A stretch of 64,000 bases of DNA from Microbacterium sp. LWO13-1.2 (GCF_038397725.1 NZ_CP151634.1:2790001-2854000); one strand, 5' to 3'; positions 25,182 to 36,817 are shown, counted from the stretch's first letter. Notes: generated by a model from the sequence alone, not told the origin. Made by a program: numbers and translations.

Positions 25182-27113
25182 TCAGAGCGCAGTCGCCGCC
25201 ACGGCGTCGAAGCCTTCGACGGGGAGGATGATGCGCTGACGCGTGCGCTCGATGTCCGGATCGGGAATCGGGATCGCCGAGAGCAGTGCCTTCGTGTACG
25301 GGTGCTGAGGATCGTCGAAAACCTGATCCACGTCTCCGTACTCGACGAAGTCTCCCTTGTACATCACGGCGACGCGGTCGGCGATGTGACGGACGACGGC
25401 GAGATCGTGCGCGACGAAGAGGTACGACAGGCCCAGCCTCGCCTTCAGTTCGTCGAGGAGGTTGATGACGCCGGCCTGGATCGACACGTCGAGCGCCGAG
25501 ACCGGCTCATCGAGCACGATGACCTTGGGGTTGGTGGAGAGGGCACGCGCGATGCCGATGCGCTGGCGCTGTCCGCCGGAGAACGCGGTCGGGAACCGGT
25601 CACTGTGCGCGGGGTCGAGTCCGACGAGCCCCATCAGCTCTTCGACCCTGTCCTGCACGTCGTCCTTGTCCATGCCGATGGCGAACATCGGCTCGGCGAT
25701 GATGTCCCACACCGTCATGCGCGGATCCAGCGCCCCCATCGGGTCCTGGAACACGATCTGGAGGTTGCGGCGCATCTCGCGCTCCTCGGAACGCGACCGG
25801 ATGTCGGCGACGCTCTTTCCCGCGATGCGGATATCACCGTCCTCCTGCTTGACGAGGTCCATGATCTGCAGGAGCGTCGTGGTCTTTCCGCTGCCGGACT
25901 CGCCGACGATGGCGAGGGTCTCGCCCTCGCGGACGTCGAAGCTGATGCCCTTCACGGCATGGACCTCGCCGACCTTGCGCTTGAGGAACGCACCCTTGGT
26001 CAGCGGGAAGGTCTTCGTGACGTTGATCGCCTCGAGGGTGATCGGGCGCTGTTCGCGGGGGAGTCGGCTGAGCGGGCTCTCCGGGATCTCGGGGAGGGGG
26101 AACACTGGCAGGCCGCCGATCAGGCCGCCGTCCACGATGTCATGTGCACGGATGCATGCCGCGGTGTGCGCCTTGTGGCCATCGGTGACCACGGGCAGCA
26201 GCTCGGGCTCGCGCTGACGGCAGGCGTCGATGGCGATCGGGCAGCGATCGGCGAACGGGCAGGCGTCCGGAAGGTTGATGAGCAAGGGCGGGTTGCCCTT
26301 GATCGGGATGAGCGGAACCTTCTCGGTCTTGTCCACGCGCGGGATCGCGCCGAGGAGGCCGATCGAGTACGGCATCCGCGTGTGGTAGAAGAGCTCGCGC
26401 ACTTCCGCATGCTCGACGGGCTTGCCCGCGTACATCACCAGAACGTCGTCTGCGGTCTTGGCGACCACGCCCATGTCGTGCGTGATCATCATCATGGCGG
26501 CGCCGGTCTCCTCCTGCGCCTTGTCCATGAGGTCGAGGATCTGCGCCTGGATGGTGACATCGAGAGCAGTGGTCGGTTCGTCGGCGATGATGAGCTTCGG
26601 GTTGTTCGCCATCGCGATCGCGATGACGACGCGCTGGCGCATGCCGCCCGAGAACTCGTGCGGGAACGACTTCATCCGCCGGTCCGCTTCGGGGATGCCG
26701 ACGAGCTTCAGCAGTTCGACGGAGCGGTCCCACGCCTCCCGCTTCGACAGGCGCCGGTGCACGGTGAGCGCTTCGATCAGCTGGTCGCCGATGGTGAACA
26801 CCGGGGTCAGCGAGGTGAGCGGGTCCTGGAAGACCATCGCCATGCCGTTGCCGCGGATCATCGAGAGCTGCTTGTCGGACTTGCCGATGAGCTCCTGACC
26901 GTCGAACACGATGGAACCGGTGACCTTGGCGTTCTCGTCGAGAAGCCCCATGATCGCGAGCGAGGTGACGGACTTGCCCGAGCCGGATTCGCCGACGATG
27001 CCCAGTGTCTTGCCGGCTTCGAGGTCGAAGGAGACGCCGCGGACAGCGTCGACTCGACCGGCTTCTGACGGGAAGCTGACTCGCAGGTCCCTGACGGAGA
27101 GAACAGTACTCAT
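25182..27113 (-). CDS. Fused dipeptide ABC transporter ATP-binding protein (DppD-DppF type)
   Basis: The 643-residue protein carries two ABC ATPase domains. The first has Walker A GESGSGKS (~38-45), signature SGGMRQR (~160) and Walker B KLIIADEP. The second has Walker A GESGSGKT (~390), signature SGGQRQR (~500) and Walker B KVIVLDEP. The linker holds CPFADRCP near residue 300, the Cys-rich oligopeptide-transporter C-terminal motif. It powers the two permeases encoded just upstream. The ATG overlaps the permease gene by four bases. A fused ATPase is common in actinobacterial Dpp systems. Confidence 0.95.
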   Translation of the reverse strand: MSTVLSVRDLRVSFPSEAGRVDAVRGVSFDLEAGKTLGIVGESGSGKSVTSLAIMGLLDENAKVTGSIVFDGQELIGKSDKQLSMIRGNGMAMVFQDPLTSLTPVFTIGDQLIEALTVHRRLSKREAWDRSVELLKLVGIPEADRRMKSFPHEFSGGMRQRVVIAIAMANNPKLIIADEPTTALDVTIQAQILDLMDKAQEETGAAMMMITHDMGVVAKTADDVLVMYAGKPVEHAEVRELFYHTRMPYSIGLLGAIPRVDKTEKVPLIPIKGNPPLLINLPDACPFADRCPIAIDACRQREPELLPVVTDGHKAHTAACIRAHDIVDGGLIGGLPVFPLPEIPESPLSRLPREQRPITLEAINVTKTFPLTKGAFLKRKVGEVHAVKGISFDVREGETLAIVGESGSGKTTTLLQIMDLVKQEDGDIRIAGKSVADIRSRSEEREMRRNLQIVFQDPMGALDPRMTVWDIIAEPMFAIGMDKDDVQDRVEELMGLVGLDPAHSDRFPTAFSGGQRQRIGIARALSTNPKVIVLDEPVSALDVSIQAGVINLLDELKARLGLSYLFVAHDLAVVRHIADRVAVMYKGDFVEYGDVDQVFDDPQHPYTKALLSAIPIPDPDIERTRQRIILPVEGFDAVAATAL

Positions 27114-28036
27114 GCGCGACCTCCAGCCGCCGAGGTCGGATCAAGTGCATCGCGCAGACCATCGGCGATGAGTGCCATCGACACGGTGAGCATCGTCAGT
27201 GCTGCGGCGGGGAACACGAACAGCCACGGAGCGCTGGCGAGCGTGCTCGAGCCGTAGCCGATGAGCGCGCCGAGCGACACATCGGGCAGCTTCACGCCGA
27301 ACCCGAGGAACGACAACGCCGTCTCGGTCAGCACAGCCGACACGATTCCGAGGGTGAAGTTGATCACGAGCAGCGAACCGATGTTCGGAAGCATATGGCG
27401 CAGGACGATGCGGATGCCGGAGAGCCCGGCGTATCGGGCGGCGTGGATGTACTCGCGCTCACGGAGAGAGAGGGAGAGGGTCCAGATGATGCGCGCCGGC
27501 ATGAACCAGCCGACCACGAAGATCATCACCAGCGAGATCACGAGCCAGTTGCCGCCGACGTCGTTCGAGATCATTGCGAGGATCAGGAAGTTCGGGACCA
27601 CCATCATGAAGTGGATGACGATCAGGGTGACGCGCTCGTAGAGCTTGCCGTAGTAGGCGGCGGTGGCACCGACGATCGCGGACACCACCGTCGTACCGAC
27701 GGCGACGAGCAGGGCGATCATCATGGAACGCTGCAGGCCGACCGCGACCTGGGCGAAGTTGTCGTTGCCGGAGCCGTTGGTGCCGAACCAGTGCTCGGCC
27801 GACGGCCCCTTGCGCAATGCGAGGAAGTCCAGGTCGGTGTGGCTGTACTGCGCGACGAGCGGGCCGATGATGGCGAACAGGACGAGCGCGGCAAGGATGA
27901 ACAGCCCGAGGACCGCGCCGCGGTTGCGCATGAAGCGGCGGCGGTACAGCGTCCACATCGAGGTGCGCTTGCGCCGGGTCGGTGCGGCCGGCTCCTTGCT
28001 CAGTTCAGGGGTCATCCCCAGAGTCTCGATGGACAT
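27110..28036 (-). CDS. ABC transporter permease, DppC type
   Basis: The 308-residue permease has a cytoplasmic N-terminus, a first helix near 33-58, and about five more helices. The EAA-type loop is visible as YIHAARYAGLSGIRIVLRHMLPN (~195-217), which docks with the ATPase. The segment LDFLALRKGPSAEHWFGTNGSGNDNF near 75-100 is the typical DppC extracytoplasmic loop. It pairs with the DppB-type permease at 28036, whose stop overlaps its start by one base. It overlaps the ATPase gene by four bases, so all three are coupled. Confidence 0.93.
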   Translation of the reverse strand: MSIETLGMTPELSKEPAAPTRRKRTSMWTLYRRRFMRNRGAVLGLFILAALVLFAIIGPLVAQYSHTDLDFLALRKGPSAEHWFGTNGSGNDNFAQVAVGLQRSMMIALLVAVGTTVVSAIVGATAAYYGKLYERVTLIVIHFMMVVPNFLILAMISNDVGGNWLVISLVMIFVVGWFMPARIIWTLSLSLREREYIHAARYAGLSGIRIVLRHMLPNIGSLLVINFTLGIVSAVLTETALSFLGFGVKLPDVSLGALIGYGSSTLASAPWLFVFPAAALTMLTVSMALIADGLRDALDPTSAAGGRA

Positions 28037-29019
28037 CAGCTCACCCGCACTCTCGGATCGAGGACCACCACGGCGATGTCGGCGAGGATGGCGCCGATGG
28101 CCGTCAGCAGAGCGCCGAATGCGGCGATCGCGACGGTGCCGTGGATGTCGTTGGTGTTCAAGGTCTCGAGGAAGTACTTCCCCATACCGTTCCAGTTGAA
28201 GATCGTCTCGGTCAGCACGGCTCCGGTGAAGATGAGCGGAATCGTGAACGCGACCTGCGTCGTCACAGGGATCAGCGAAGTGCGCAGTGCGTGCTTGCGG
28301 ATCGCCTGCTGCTTGGTCAGGCCCTTGGCGCGCGCGGTGCGGACGTAATCGGCCTTGATGTTGTCCAGCAGAAGGGAACGCTGCAGGAAGTGGATTCCGG
28401 CGTATCCCGTGAGTACGAGACCCAATGTCGGCAATGTGACGTGTTGGAGCACGTCGATGAGGACGGGGAAGAACCCTTCGACGCCTTGACTGGCCGAGCC
28501 GGTGACGTAGAAGACACGCACGCCGACGAGGTTGTTGAAGCCGATGGCGAGCAGGACGATGCCGAGACCGGCAACGACGACTGGAATGTTCATCGTGACG
28601 ATCGACGTCGCCTGACCGATCCGGTCGGCGAGCTTGTACTGGCGAGAGGCCGTGTACACACCCAGCGCGATACCGAGGATCGTGGTGATGATCGTGGCGC
28701 CCAGTACGAGCTCAGCGCTGACCCACATGCGGTAGGCGACCTGCTCGTTGACCGACTGACCGGTCGGCCCCAGGCCCCAGTCCCAGCGCAGGACGATGGC
28801 GGTGATCCAGTTCCACCACCGCTCGATCAGCGGCACGGTCTCGCTGAGGTTTCGTGGCTCCAGGAGGGCAGCGATCTCATCGGCTGTCTTCGGAGGGCGG
28901 CGACCGACGTAGTTGTTCTCGGGATCGAGGAAGTTCCAGGCGAGGAAGTAGGTGATGTTCGTCGCGATGACGATCATCAGTACCCACCCCACGAGGCGGC
29001 GCAACAGAAACTTGATCAA
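28036..29019 (-). CDS. ABC transporter permease, DppB type
   Basis: The 327-residue permease starts with FLLRRLVGWVLMIVIATNIT, the usual DppB first helix, and has about six helices. The EAA-type loop is YVRTARAKGLTKQQAIRKHAL near 232-252. Between helices 1 and 2 is a long outside loop of ~75 residues. The frame is open to 29091, but no ATG or GTG suits; TTG 29019 gives a normal N-terminus and has GAGAAAG ten bases upstream. It is the first gene of the operon, divergent from lepA across a 239-bp gap. Confidence 0.88.
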   Translation of the reverse strand: MIKFLLRRLVGWVLMIVIATNITYFLAWNFLDPENNYVGRRPPKTADEIAALLEPRNLSETVPLIERWWNWITAIVLRWDWGLGPTGQSVNEQVAYRMWVSAELVLGATIITTILGIALGVYTASRQYKLADRIGQATSIVTMNIPVVVAGLGIVLLAIGFNNLVGVRVFYVTGSASQGVEGFFPVLIDVLQHVTLPTLGLVLTGYAGIHFLQRSLLLDNIKADYVRTARAKGLTKQQAIRKHALRTSLIPVTTQVAFTIPLIFTGAVLTETIFNWNGMGKYFLETLNTNDIHGTVAIAAFGALLTAIGAILADIAVVVLDPRVRVS

Positions 29020-29243
29020 GGTAATGATTCTTTCTCGTTTACAGACGCGCTCGGGATCTGCCGACGCAGCGCTGGGTCGGTTGCAATTCAAGCATCATCC
29101 GACGATCCACGCGACGCGCGATCGGCTCCTGACGTGTGACGGAGTCGTGACGCCTGCGGGATTCAGTGTCACGGAACCGTCTGGGGCAACCTCGGGAGAC
29201 TATCACCGGTTCGGGCGAATCGAGGATTAGCATCGCCTGACCG

Positions 29244-29249
29244 TAGAAT
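29244..29249 (+). promoter_or_regulatory. -10 box for lepA
   Basis: TAGAAT ends nine bases before ATG 29259, so the mRNA would have a leader of only a few bases. The rest of the 239-bp gap back to 29020 holds the divergent Dpp promoter, which I could not place. Confidence 0.45.
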
Positions 29250-29258
29250 CGTGTGGAC

Positions 29259-31109
<1,851 letters not shown>

Positions 31110-31113
31110 ATCT

Positions 31114-31136
31114 CCGCGGGATGTGACGTCCCGCGG
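31114..31136 (+). terminator. Hairpin after lepA
   Basis: CCGCGGGA and TCCCGCGG form an 8-bp GC-rich stem with a 7-base loop, four bases after the lepA stop. No T run follows. Confidence 0.6.
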
Positions 31137-31169
31137 CGCGTGGGGAGTGTTCGCCCAGGGAACGGGAAG

Positions 31170-31175
31170 TAGGCT
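31170..31175 (+). promoter_or_regulatory. Leaderless -10 box for the DUF1990 gene
   Basis: TAGGCT ends seven bases before ATG 31183. Confidence 0.5.
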
Positions 31176-31182
31176 GGAACTC

Positions 31183-31836
31183 ATGCGGCGCGGGACTTTC
31201 CGAGACGACACGGTTGACTATGCGGCCGTGGGTGCGACCCACGCGCCCGATCTGATGCAGTACCCGCCGGAGCGCAGCATCCCCGCTGAGCAGTCCTGGC
31301 GGATCGGCAGTGGTGCGGAGCGATTCCAGTCCGCAGGTGAATCCCTGCTGACCTGGACGGCGCAGCGCGCGGCCGGCCTGAGCATCGAAGACGTCCGCCC
31401 GGCGTCGGGTCCTGCCTATGCAGGCGTGAGCTTCGATGCCGAGGGCAACCCCGTCGCTCCGAGCAAGCGCGACGTCGAGCAGCGCTTCGATGCCGAGGGA
31501 ACCCCGTTCGTCGGTCCGGGCATGACGCTTCGCCTGCACGGTCGGGTCTCGGGCATGCGGGCGGATGCCGAGCTGCGCGTGATCTCGGTGACCGAGGAAC
31601 CGCGCCGCGTCGGCTTCGTGCTCGGCACGGTCGGCGGTTCGGTCGTCAGCGGCGAGGAGTCGTTCGACCTCGAGTGGCGCGAGGACAACGACGAGGTGTG
31701 GTTCACCGTGCGCGCGTTCGATGCGCCGAATGCTCTGCTCTACCGGACGGTGCCGGTTCTGGTGAAGCGCCGCCGCCGCGAGCTGTTCGCCCGCTACCTC
31801 CGGGCGATCTCCCCGCTGTACGCGACCCCCGTCTGA
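31183..31836 (+). CDS. DUF1990 family protein
   Basis: The 217-residue protein resembles actinobacterial DUF1990 proteins: an opening YAAVGATH segment, a WRIGSGAERFQSAGESLLTW block (~47-66) and a late GTVGGSVVSGEESFDLEW then FTVRAFDAPNAL. The biochemical role of the family is unknown. ATG 31183 is set by the -10 box seven bases upstream; the open frame extends back into lepA but is not coding there. hemW begins 16 bases after the stop and may share the transcript. Confidence 0.75.
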   Translation: MRRGTFRDDTVDYAAVGATHAPDLMQYPPERSIPAEQSWRIGSGAERFQSAGESLLTWTAQRAAGLSIEDVRPASGPAYAGVSFDAEGNPVAPSKRDVEQRFDAEGTPFVGPGMTLRLHGRVSGMRADAELRVISVTEEPRRVGFVLGTVGGSVVSGEESFDLEWREDNDEVWFTVRAFDAPNALLYRTVPVLVKRRRRELFARYLRAISPLYATPV

Positions 31837-31852
31837 TGGCACGCACTCTCTG

Positions 31853-33070
31853 ATGGGCGCGTCGCTCCCTCTCGGCGATCCCGCGCCCACCGACGGTCGT
31901 CTGCCGCACGACCTCCCGATCGATCCGGCCGTGCCCTTCTCCGCGTACCTGCACATCCCGTTCTGCCGGGTGCGCTGCGGCTACTGCGACTTCAACACCT
32001 ATACATCCGGTGAGCTGCGCGGAGCGCGGCAGGAGGACTACGCCTCGACGCTCGAGGCCGAGATCGCCCTGGCCCGCACCGTTCTCGGCGACGCCGGCGC
32101 CCTCCGACCGATGGACACGGTCTTCTTCGGCGGCGGCACCCCCACGCTGCTGCCGGCGGGGGATCTCGCCCGGATGCTGGGTGCCGCGGTCTCCGCGTTC
32201 GGGATCGTCGACGGTGCGGAGGTCACCGTCGAAGCCAACCCCGACACCGTGACGCCGTCCGTCGCGAGGACGCTGGCCGATGCCGGCGTGACTCGCTTGT
32301 CGATCGGCATGCAGTCCGCGGTGCCGCATGTGCTCGCCGCTCTGGACCGCACCCATGACCCGGAGAACGTGCGCACCGCCGTCGCCGCCGCCAAGGATGC
32401 GGGGCTGGCTGTGAGCGTCGATCTCATCTACGGCGCACCGGGGGAGTCACTCGCCGACTGGGAGGCTTCTCTCGATGCGGCGCTCGCGCTCGAGTCCGAC
32501 CACATCTCGGCGTACGCATTGATCATCGAGGACGGCACGAAGCTCGCTCGCCAGATCCGCCGCGGCGAGGTGCCGACGCCCGATGACGACGTGCAGGCCG
32601 ACATGTACGAACTGGCGGACGCGCGGCTCGCCGCCGCCGGCTTCGATTGGTACGAGATCAGCAACTGGGCTCGCGATCCCGACCAGCGATCGCGTCACAA
32701 CCTCGCGTACTGGCGGGGGAGCGATTGGTGGGGGTTCGGGCCGGGGGCGCACAGCCACGTCGCAGGTCTCCGCTGGTGGAATGTGAAGCACCCCGCCGCC
32801 TACGCGCAGCGGCTCACGGCATCCGAATCGCCGGCGGCCGGCACAGAGCGTCCCGGTGAACAGGCACGGATGCTGGAGCGGGTGCTGCTCGAGAGTCGAT
32901 TGGCAGAAGGTTTCGCGGTGGCCGAACTGCCGCCAGCGAAGCGATCGCGCGTCGCGGGACTCATCGCAGACGGACTCGTCGATCCGGCATCCGCCCTGCG
33001 TGGTCGGGTGCGGCTGACGTTGCGCGGGCGGCTGCTGGCCGACGCGGTGGTCAGAGAGCTCACCGACTAG
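31853..33070 (+). CDS. hemW: Radical SAM heme chaperone HemW
   Basis: The 405-residue protein has an N-terminal radical SAM domain. The cluster motif is FCRVRCGYCDF (C-x3-C-x2-C, ~45-52), with FFGGGTPTLL (~92-101) and the GGIP-like VEANPDTVT block (~127). The C-terminal HemN-type domain follows. HemW binds heme and delivers it to target proteins; the extra CxxxCxYC cysteine set of true coproporphyrinogen dehydrogenase HemN is not distinguished here. Next to lepA-hrcA-dnaJ is its standard neighbourhood in actinobacteria. It converges with the carboxylesterase gene, overlapping by four bases. Confidence 0.93.
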   Translation: MGASLPLGDPAPTDGRLPHDLPIDPAVPFSAYLHIPFCRVRCGYCDFNTYTSGELRGARQEDYASTLEAEIALARTVLGDAGALRPMDTVFFGGGTPTLLPAGDLARMLGAAVSAFGIVDGAEVTVEANPDTVTPSVARTLADAGVTRLSIGMQSAVPHVLAALDRTHDPENVRTAVAAAKDAGLAVSVDLIYGAPGESLADWEASLDAALALESDHISAYALIIEDGTKLARQIRRGEVPTPDDDVQADMYELADARLAAAGFDWYEISNWARDPDQRSRHNLAYWRGSDWWGFGPGAHSHVAGLRWWNVKHPAAYAQRLTASESPAAGTERPGEQARMLERVLLESRLAEGFAVAELPPAKRSRVAGLIADGLVDPASALRGRVRLTLRGRLLADAVVRELTD

Positions 33071-34482
33071 GGCAGCAGGTCCATCGCCGTCGCGCGGCGC
33101 TGCACGACCGTCGTCGTCTCGGCGTCGAAAAGGCGGGTCTGGCGCTGTGCATCGAAAGCCGGCCAACCCGGATCGCCGGTCTTGATGAACCGAATCCATG
33201 CAGCATGCATTTCTGCGGCGAGCTCCTGCGGCGCCTCAGGTCCGGCCATGCGCAGCGCCTCGTCATCGCCCAAACGGTCGAAGACGAACCCGAGTTCCAG
33301 TCCGTGCGCCGCGCGAAGATCGCGCACGGGACTCTGCCACGCGAACTCGTAGACGTACGTCGGCGCCTTCCGGGTGGACGCGAGCCTGCTCAGTGGCGCT
33401 CGGAGCATGCGGTCGGTCAGCAGCTGGCCGGCGATCTCGCCGGGGGAGGCCTGTGGCCAGTCTGCTCGGTAGGCGCTCACCGCGCGCCGCGGGATGCGCA
33501 GGGCCAAGCGCGCAGCGAGGAGCTTGAGCTCAGTGATCCCGGCGAGGGCATCCGGTGTGAGCCACAGCCGGTACTCATCGGTGTTGGAGCCGATGAGAAG
33601 CGGAGTGTCGATCTCGCCGATCACCTCATGGGGCGAGCGAGGAAGACTCTCCTCGTCGATCGCGAATTGGAACCCGGGTGCCCCGCGAAGCGGTGAAGAG
33701 CCCGCAGACAGCCGCCGGCGGATCTCGAGGAGACGATTCGGCGCCACCGCGGCGAAGGACTTCCGATCAGAACGGATTCCGAGCTGTTTCGCCATCTGCG
33801 CCGTGACCCTGCCGGCTTTGGCGAGTGTCTGCGCCTCGAGGGGGGCCGATTCGATGATCGCCCCGCTGATCATCCGCCGGGTGTCCTCCCTCGCGAGGAG
33901 GCCGGCGACGAGCGCTCCGCCCGCCGATTCACCCATCGCGGTGATCCGGGCCGCGTCGCCACCGAAAGATCCGATCTCACGGTGCACCCACTCGAGAGCC
34001 GCAGCGACGTCGCGCAGCCCCAGGTTGCGCGGCACGTCATCGAGCACCGAGAATCCTTCGGCACCCAGCCGGTAATTGATCGAGACGAAGACGATGCCGG
34101 CGCGTGCGAACACAGAGCCGTCGTACAACGGAAGCGCTGCGGTGCCTCGTTCCAGGGCGCCACCGTGAATCCACAGCACGACGGGCGCCGCCACCGCGTC
34201 GTCCGGCGCCCAGACGTTCACCGTGAGGATGTCGTCTCCATCGATGCGCACGGACCCGAGAAGCTCACCGATCGCGCCCGGATAGGGGAGCTGCGGAGCG
34301 GTGGCGCCGAAAGCGGTCGCCGAGCGCACACCGTTCCACGGTGCGGGAGGCTGCGGGGCACGGAAGCGATTCGCGCCGACGGGAGCAGCCGCGTAGGGGA
34401 TGCCAAGGAAGTGCCTGATGCCGTCCTCCGCAGAGCCCTGTACGGTGCCGGTGCTGATGGTGATCCGGGGGTCGGAGGTCAT
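33067..34482 (-). CDS. Carboxylesterase / para-nitrobenzyl-esterase-like type B esterase
   Basis: The 471-residue protein is a type B carboxylesterase. The oxyanion-hole loop is WIHGGAL (~107-113), the nucleophile Ser is in GESAGG (~180-185), and IGSNTDEYRLW (~303-313) holds the acidic residue. LGIPYAAAPVGANRFR near 25 is the family's N-terminal signature. It hydrolyses carboxylic esters; the substrate is unknown. It is cytoplasmic, as no signal peptide is seen. ATG 34482 has TACGAT seven bases upstream. ATG 34491 is in frame but lies inside that -10 box. Confidence 0.88.
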   Translation of the reverse strand: MTSDPRITISTGTVQGSAEDGIRHFLGIPYAAAPVGANRFRAPQPPAPWNGVRSATAFGATAPQLPYPGAIGELLGSVRIDGDDILTVNVWAPDDAVAAPVVLWIHGGALERGTAALPLYDGSVFARAGIVFVSINYRLGAEGFSVLDDVPRNLGLRDVAAALEWVHREIGSFGGDAARITAMGESAGGALVAGLLAREDTRRMISGAIIESAPLEAQTLAKAGRVTAQMAKQLGIRSDRKSFAAVAPNRLLEIRRRLSAGSSPLRGAPGFQFAIDEESLPRSPHEVIGEIDTPLLIGSNTDEYRLWLTPDALAGITELKLLAARLALRIPRRAVSAYRADWPQASPGEIAGQLLTDRMLRAPLSRLASTRKAPTYVYEFAWQSPVRDLRAAHGLELGFVFDRLGDDEALRMAGPEAPQELAAEMHAAWIRFIKTGDPGWPAFDAQRQTRLFDAETTTVVQRRATAMDLLP

Positions 34483-34489
34483 GATCGTC

Positions 34490-34495
34490 ATCGTA
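34490..34495 (-). promoter_or_regulatory. Leaderless -10 box for the carboxylesterase gene
   Basis: TACGAT on the minus strand ends seven bases before ATG 34482. It is divergent from the hrcA promoter 50 bp away. Confidence 0.4.
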
Positions 34496-34543
34496 TTGCC
34501 CGTTCGCGTCGATGAGTTCCAGGCGGAAAGGGTCGCGCACAGG

Positions 34544-34549
34544 TAGAAT
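34544..34549 (+). promoter_or_regulatory. -10 box of the hrcA-dnaJ operon
   Basis: TAGAAT abuts the CIRCE element, sharing its last base with it, so HrcA binding there would block initiation. The -35 box is not clear. Confidence 0.6.
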
Positions 34550-34575
34550 TGGCACTCTGAGTATTCGAGTGCCAG
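34549..34575. promoter_or_regulatory. CIRCE element (HrcA operator)
   Basis: TTGGCACTC-N9-GAGTGCCAG is an inverted repeat with the 9-base spacer of CIRCE (consensus TTAGCACTC-N9-GAGTGCTAA), differing from consensus at one base in the left arm and two in the right. It lies 32 bases before the hrcA start and over the expected transcription start, so hrcA should repress its own operon. Confidence 0.9.
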
Positions 34576-34607
34576 CGAACATCGGCGAGACAACGGGAGG
34601 AGGCGAC

Positions 34608-35642
34608 ATGGTCACCGAGCGAGGACTGCAGGTTCTCCGCGCGATCGTGCAGGACTATGTCGAGACCCGCGAACCCGTCGGGAGCAGGTCGATCGTCGAC
34701 CGGTACTCCTTCGGCGTCTCCGCGGCGACGATCCGCAACGACATGGCGCAGCTCGAGGACGAGGAGCTGATCGCCGCACCGCACACCTCCTCCGGGCGGG
34801 TGCCGACCGACAAGGGCTATCGCGTCTTCGTCAACCACCTCGCCCAGCTGCGACCGCTCTCGGTCGCCCAGCGCACGGCGATCGAGTCGTTCCTCGCTGC
34901 ACCCGCCGATCTCGACGACCTCATGGCCCGCACCGTCCGCGTGCTCACACAGCTCACCGGTCAGGTCGCGCTCGCCCAGTATCCGTCGTTCGCGCGCGCG
35001 CACCTCACGCACCTCGAGCTCGTCGCCCTGGCGCCGAACCGTCTGCTCGTCGTGCTCGTGACCGATGCCGGTGGCGTATCCCAGCGGCTCGCGCCGCTTC
35101 CCGTCGACGTCGACGAAGCAGACATGGCGGTGCTGCGTGCGCGTCTTTCCGCCCTGATCACCGGTCGTGCGGTCAGTGATGCCGCAGACCGTCTGGGCGG
35201 ACTGCTGGCGGCGGCGGACTCGAAGACGAAGGATGCCGCGCTGCACACTCTCGCGTCGGTCATCGTCGACGAACTGGGAGAGTTCCGCCAGGAGCGGCTG
35301 GTGATGGCGGGAGCGGCGACGCTCGCCCGGCGCGAGCAGGACTTCCGCGGCAGCATCCATCCGATCCTCGAGGCGATCGAGGAGCAGGTCACCCTGCTGC
35401 GGCTGATGAGCGAGATGGTGAGCGACGAGCACGGCCTCGCGACGAGCATCGGCACGGAGAATGCTCCGTTCGGACTCGGTGAGGCCTCGATCGTCGCCAG
35501 CAACTACGCCGCCCCCAGCGGAACGGCGAGAGTCGGCGTGATGGGGCCGACCCGCATGGACTATCCGAGCAACCTCGCGGCGGCACGGGCCGTGGCCCGC
35601 TACCTATCGCGGCTGCTCGACGAAGACGAGGGAAGCCGCTGA
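34608..35642 (+). CDS. hrcA: Heat-inducible transcriptional repressor HrcA
   Basis: The 344-residue protein has an N-terminal winged helix ([21 protein letters not shown], then [17 protein letters not shown], ~6-50) and the HrcA dimerisation/GAF-like domain. [13 protein letters not shown] is present as [14 protein letters not shown] (~59-72), the family signature. It binds CIRCE elements and needs GroEL to stay active, so class I heat-shock genes rise when GroEL is titrated. ATG 34608 is preceded by GGAGGAGG five bases upstream. A CIRCE lies directly upstream, giving autoregulation. dnaJ follows 44 bases after the stop. Confidence 0.96.
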   Translation: MVTERGLQVLRAIVQDYVETREPVGSRSIVDRYSFGVSAATIRNDMAQLEDEELIAAPHTSSGRVPTDKGYRVFVNHLAQLRPLSVAQRTAIESFLAAPADLDDLMARTVRVLTQLTGQVALAQYPSFARAHLTHLELVALAPNRLLVVLVTDAGGVSQRLAPLPVDVDEADMAVLRARLSALITGRAVSDAADRLGGLLAAADSKTKDAALHTLASVIVDELGEFRQERLVMAGAATLARREQDFRGSIHPILEAIEEQVTLLRLMSEMVSDEHGLATSIGTENAPFGLGEASIVASNYAAPSGTARVGVMGPTRMDYPSNLAAARAVARYLSRLLDEDEGSR

Positions 35643-35686
35643 CGCGGCTCCCGCACGAACGAACGCGCGTACGCGGAAAGGTGATT

Positions 35687-36802
35687 GTGGCGGACCACTA
35701 TGAGGTTCTCGGAGTTTCCCGGGACGCTTCCACTGACGAGATCAAGAAGGCCTACCGACGCTTGGCGAGGCAGCTGCACCCGGATGTGAATCCGGGCGAG
35801 GAAGCGTCGGAGCGCTTCAAGCTCGTCACCCATGCCTATGACGTGCTCAGCGACGACGACTCCCGTCGTCGCTACGACATGGGCGGCGGTGACGGCGCCG
35901 GCCAGAACTTCAGTGGCTTCGGCGGGTTCGGCGACATCTTCGAGCAGTTCTTCGGGGCGTCACAGGGTGGCGGGCGCAGCGCCCGGCCGCGGTCGCGCCG
36001 GGAGCGCGGCCAGGACGCACTGGTCCGAGTGACACTCGAGCTCGGCGACGTCGTGTTCGGTGCGCACCGCGACATCGAGGTCGACACCGCCGTGCTCTGC
36101 GAGACCTGCCAGGGCTCCTGCTGCCAGGAGGGCACTTCGCCGGTGACCTGCGACATCTGCGGTGGATCCGGTCATGTGCAGCGTCAGGTGCGCAGTCTCC
36201 TCGGCAACGTCGTCACCTCCGCCCCGTGCGGCAGCTGCGAAGGCTACGGCACCACGATCCCGTATCCGTGCGCGACCTGTGGCGGTCAGGGGCGCGTGCG
36301 CTCTCGTCGTACGGTCTCGCTGGACATCCCCTCCGGTGTCGAGACCGGCCTGCGTCTGCAGCTTCCCGGCTCCGGCGAGGTGGGCAAGGCGGGCGGTCCG
36401 AACGGTGACCTCTACGTCGAGGTGACCGTGTCGCCGCACGCCGCGTTCAGCCGCGACGGTGACGATCTGCTCGCGACGCTCGAAGTGTCGATGACCGACG
36501 CGATTCTCGGCACGGAGACCTCGATCGACGGCCTCGATGGCGTCGTCGATCTGGAGATCCGTCCCGGCGTGCAGGCGGGCGACGTGCTCACCATCAAGGG
36601 CCGCGGAGTCACGCCACTGCGCGGTAGCCAGCGCGGCGACCTTCGGGTGGGAGTGCAGGTCGTCACGCCGACGAAGCTGGACTCTGCTCAGCGCGCGCTG
36701 ATCGAGGACTTCGCGAAGAAGTCGAAGGCACCGGCTCCGCAACTCGCGCAGTTCCAGCAGGGTCTGTTCTCCAAGCTCCGCGATCGCTTCCGCACGCACT
36801 GA
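35687..36802 (+). CDS. dnaJ: Chaperone protein DnaJ (DnaJ2 type)
   Basis: The 371-residue type I DnaJ stimulates DnaK. The J domain spans residues ~1-67 with HPD at 31-33, a Gly/Phe-rich linker follows, and the zinc domain has the Cys-x2-Cys repeats ([37 protein letters not shown], ~137-208). The first motif is CETC-x-G-SC rather than the standard CxxCxGxG, an irregularity also seen in actinobacterial DnaJ2. GTG 35687 has GGAAAGG five bases upstream; GTG 35681 overlaps that site. The hrcA-dnaJ pair without grpE-dnaK is typical of the second DnaJ copy. Confidence 0.95.
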   Translation: MADHYEVLGVSRDASTDEIKKAYRRLARQLHPDVNPGEEASERFKLVTHAYDVLSDDDSRRRYDMGGGDGAGQNFSGFGGFGDIFEQFFGASQGGGRSARPRSRRERGQDALVRVTLELGDVVFGAHRDIEVDTAVLCETCQGSCCQEGTSPVTCDICGGSGHVQRQVRSLLGNVVTSAPCGSCEGYGTTIPYPCATCGGQGRVRSRRTVSLDIPSGVETGLRLQLPGSGEVGKAGGPNGDLYVEVTVSPHAAFSRDGDDLLATLEVSMTDAILGTETSIDGLDGVVDLEIRPGVQAGDVLTIKGRGVTPLRGSQRGDLRVGVQVVTPTKLDSAQRALIEDFAKKSKAPAPQLAQFQQGLFSKLRDRFRTH

Positions 36803-36817
36803 CCGAAGGACTGAGCC

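Noticed and set aside
25149..27068. A 639-codon open frame on the plus strand opposite the fused ATPase gene
   Set aside because: The minus frame has two complete ABC domains; the plus frame has none.
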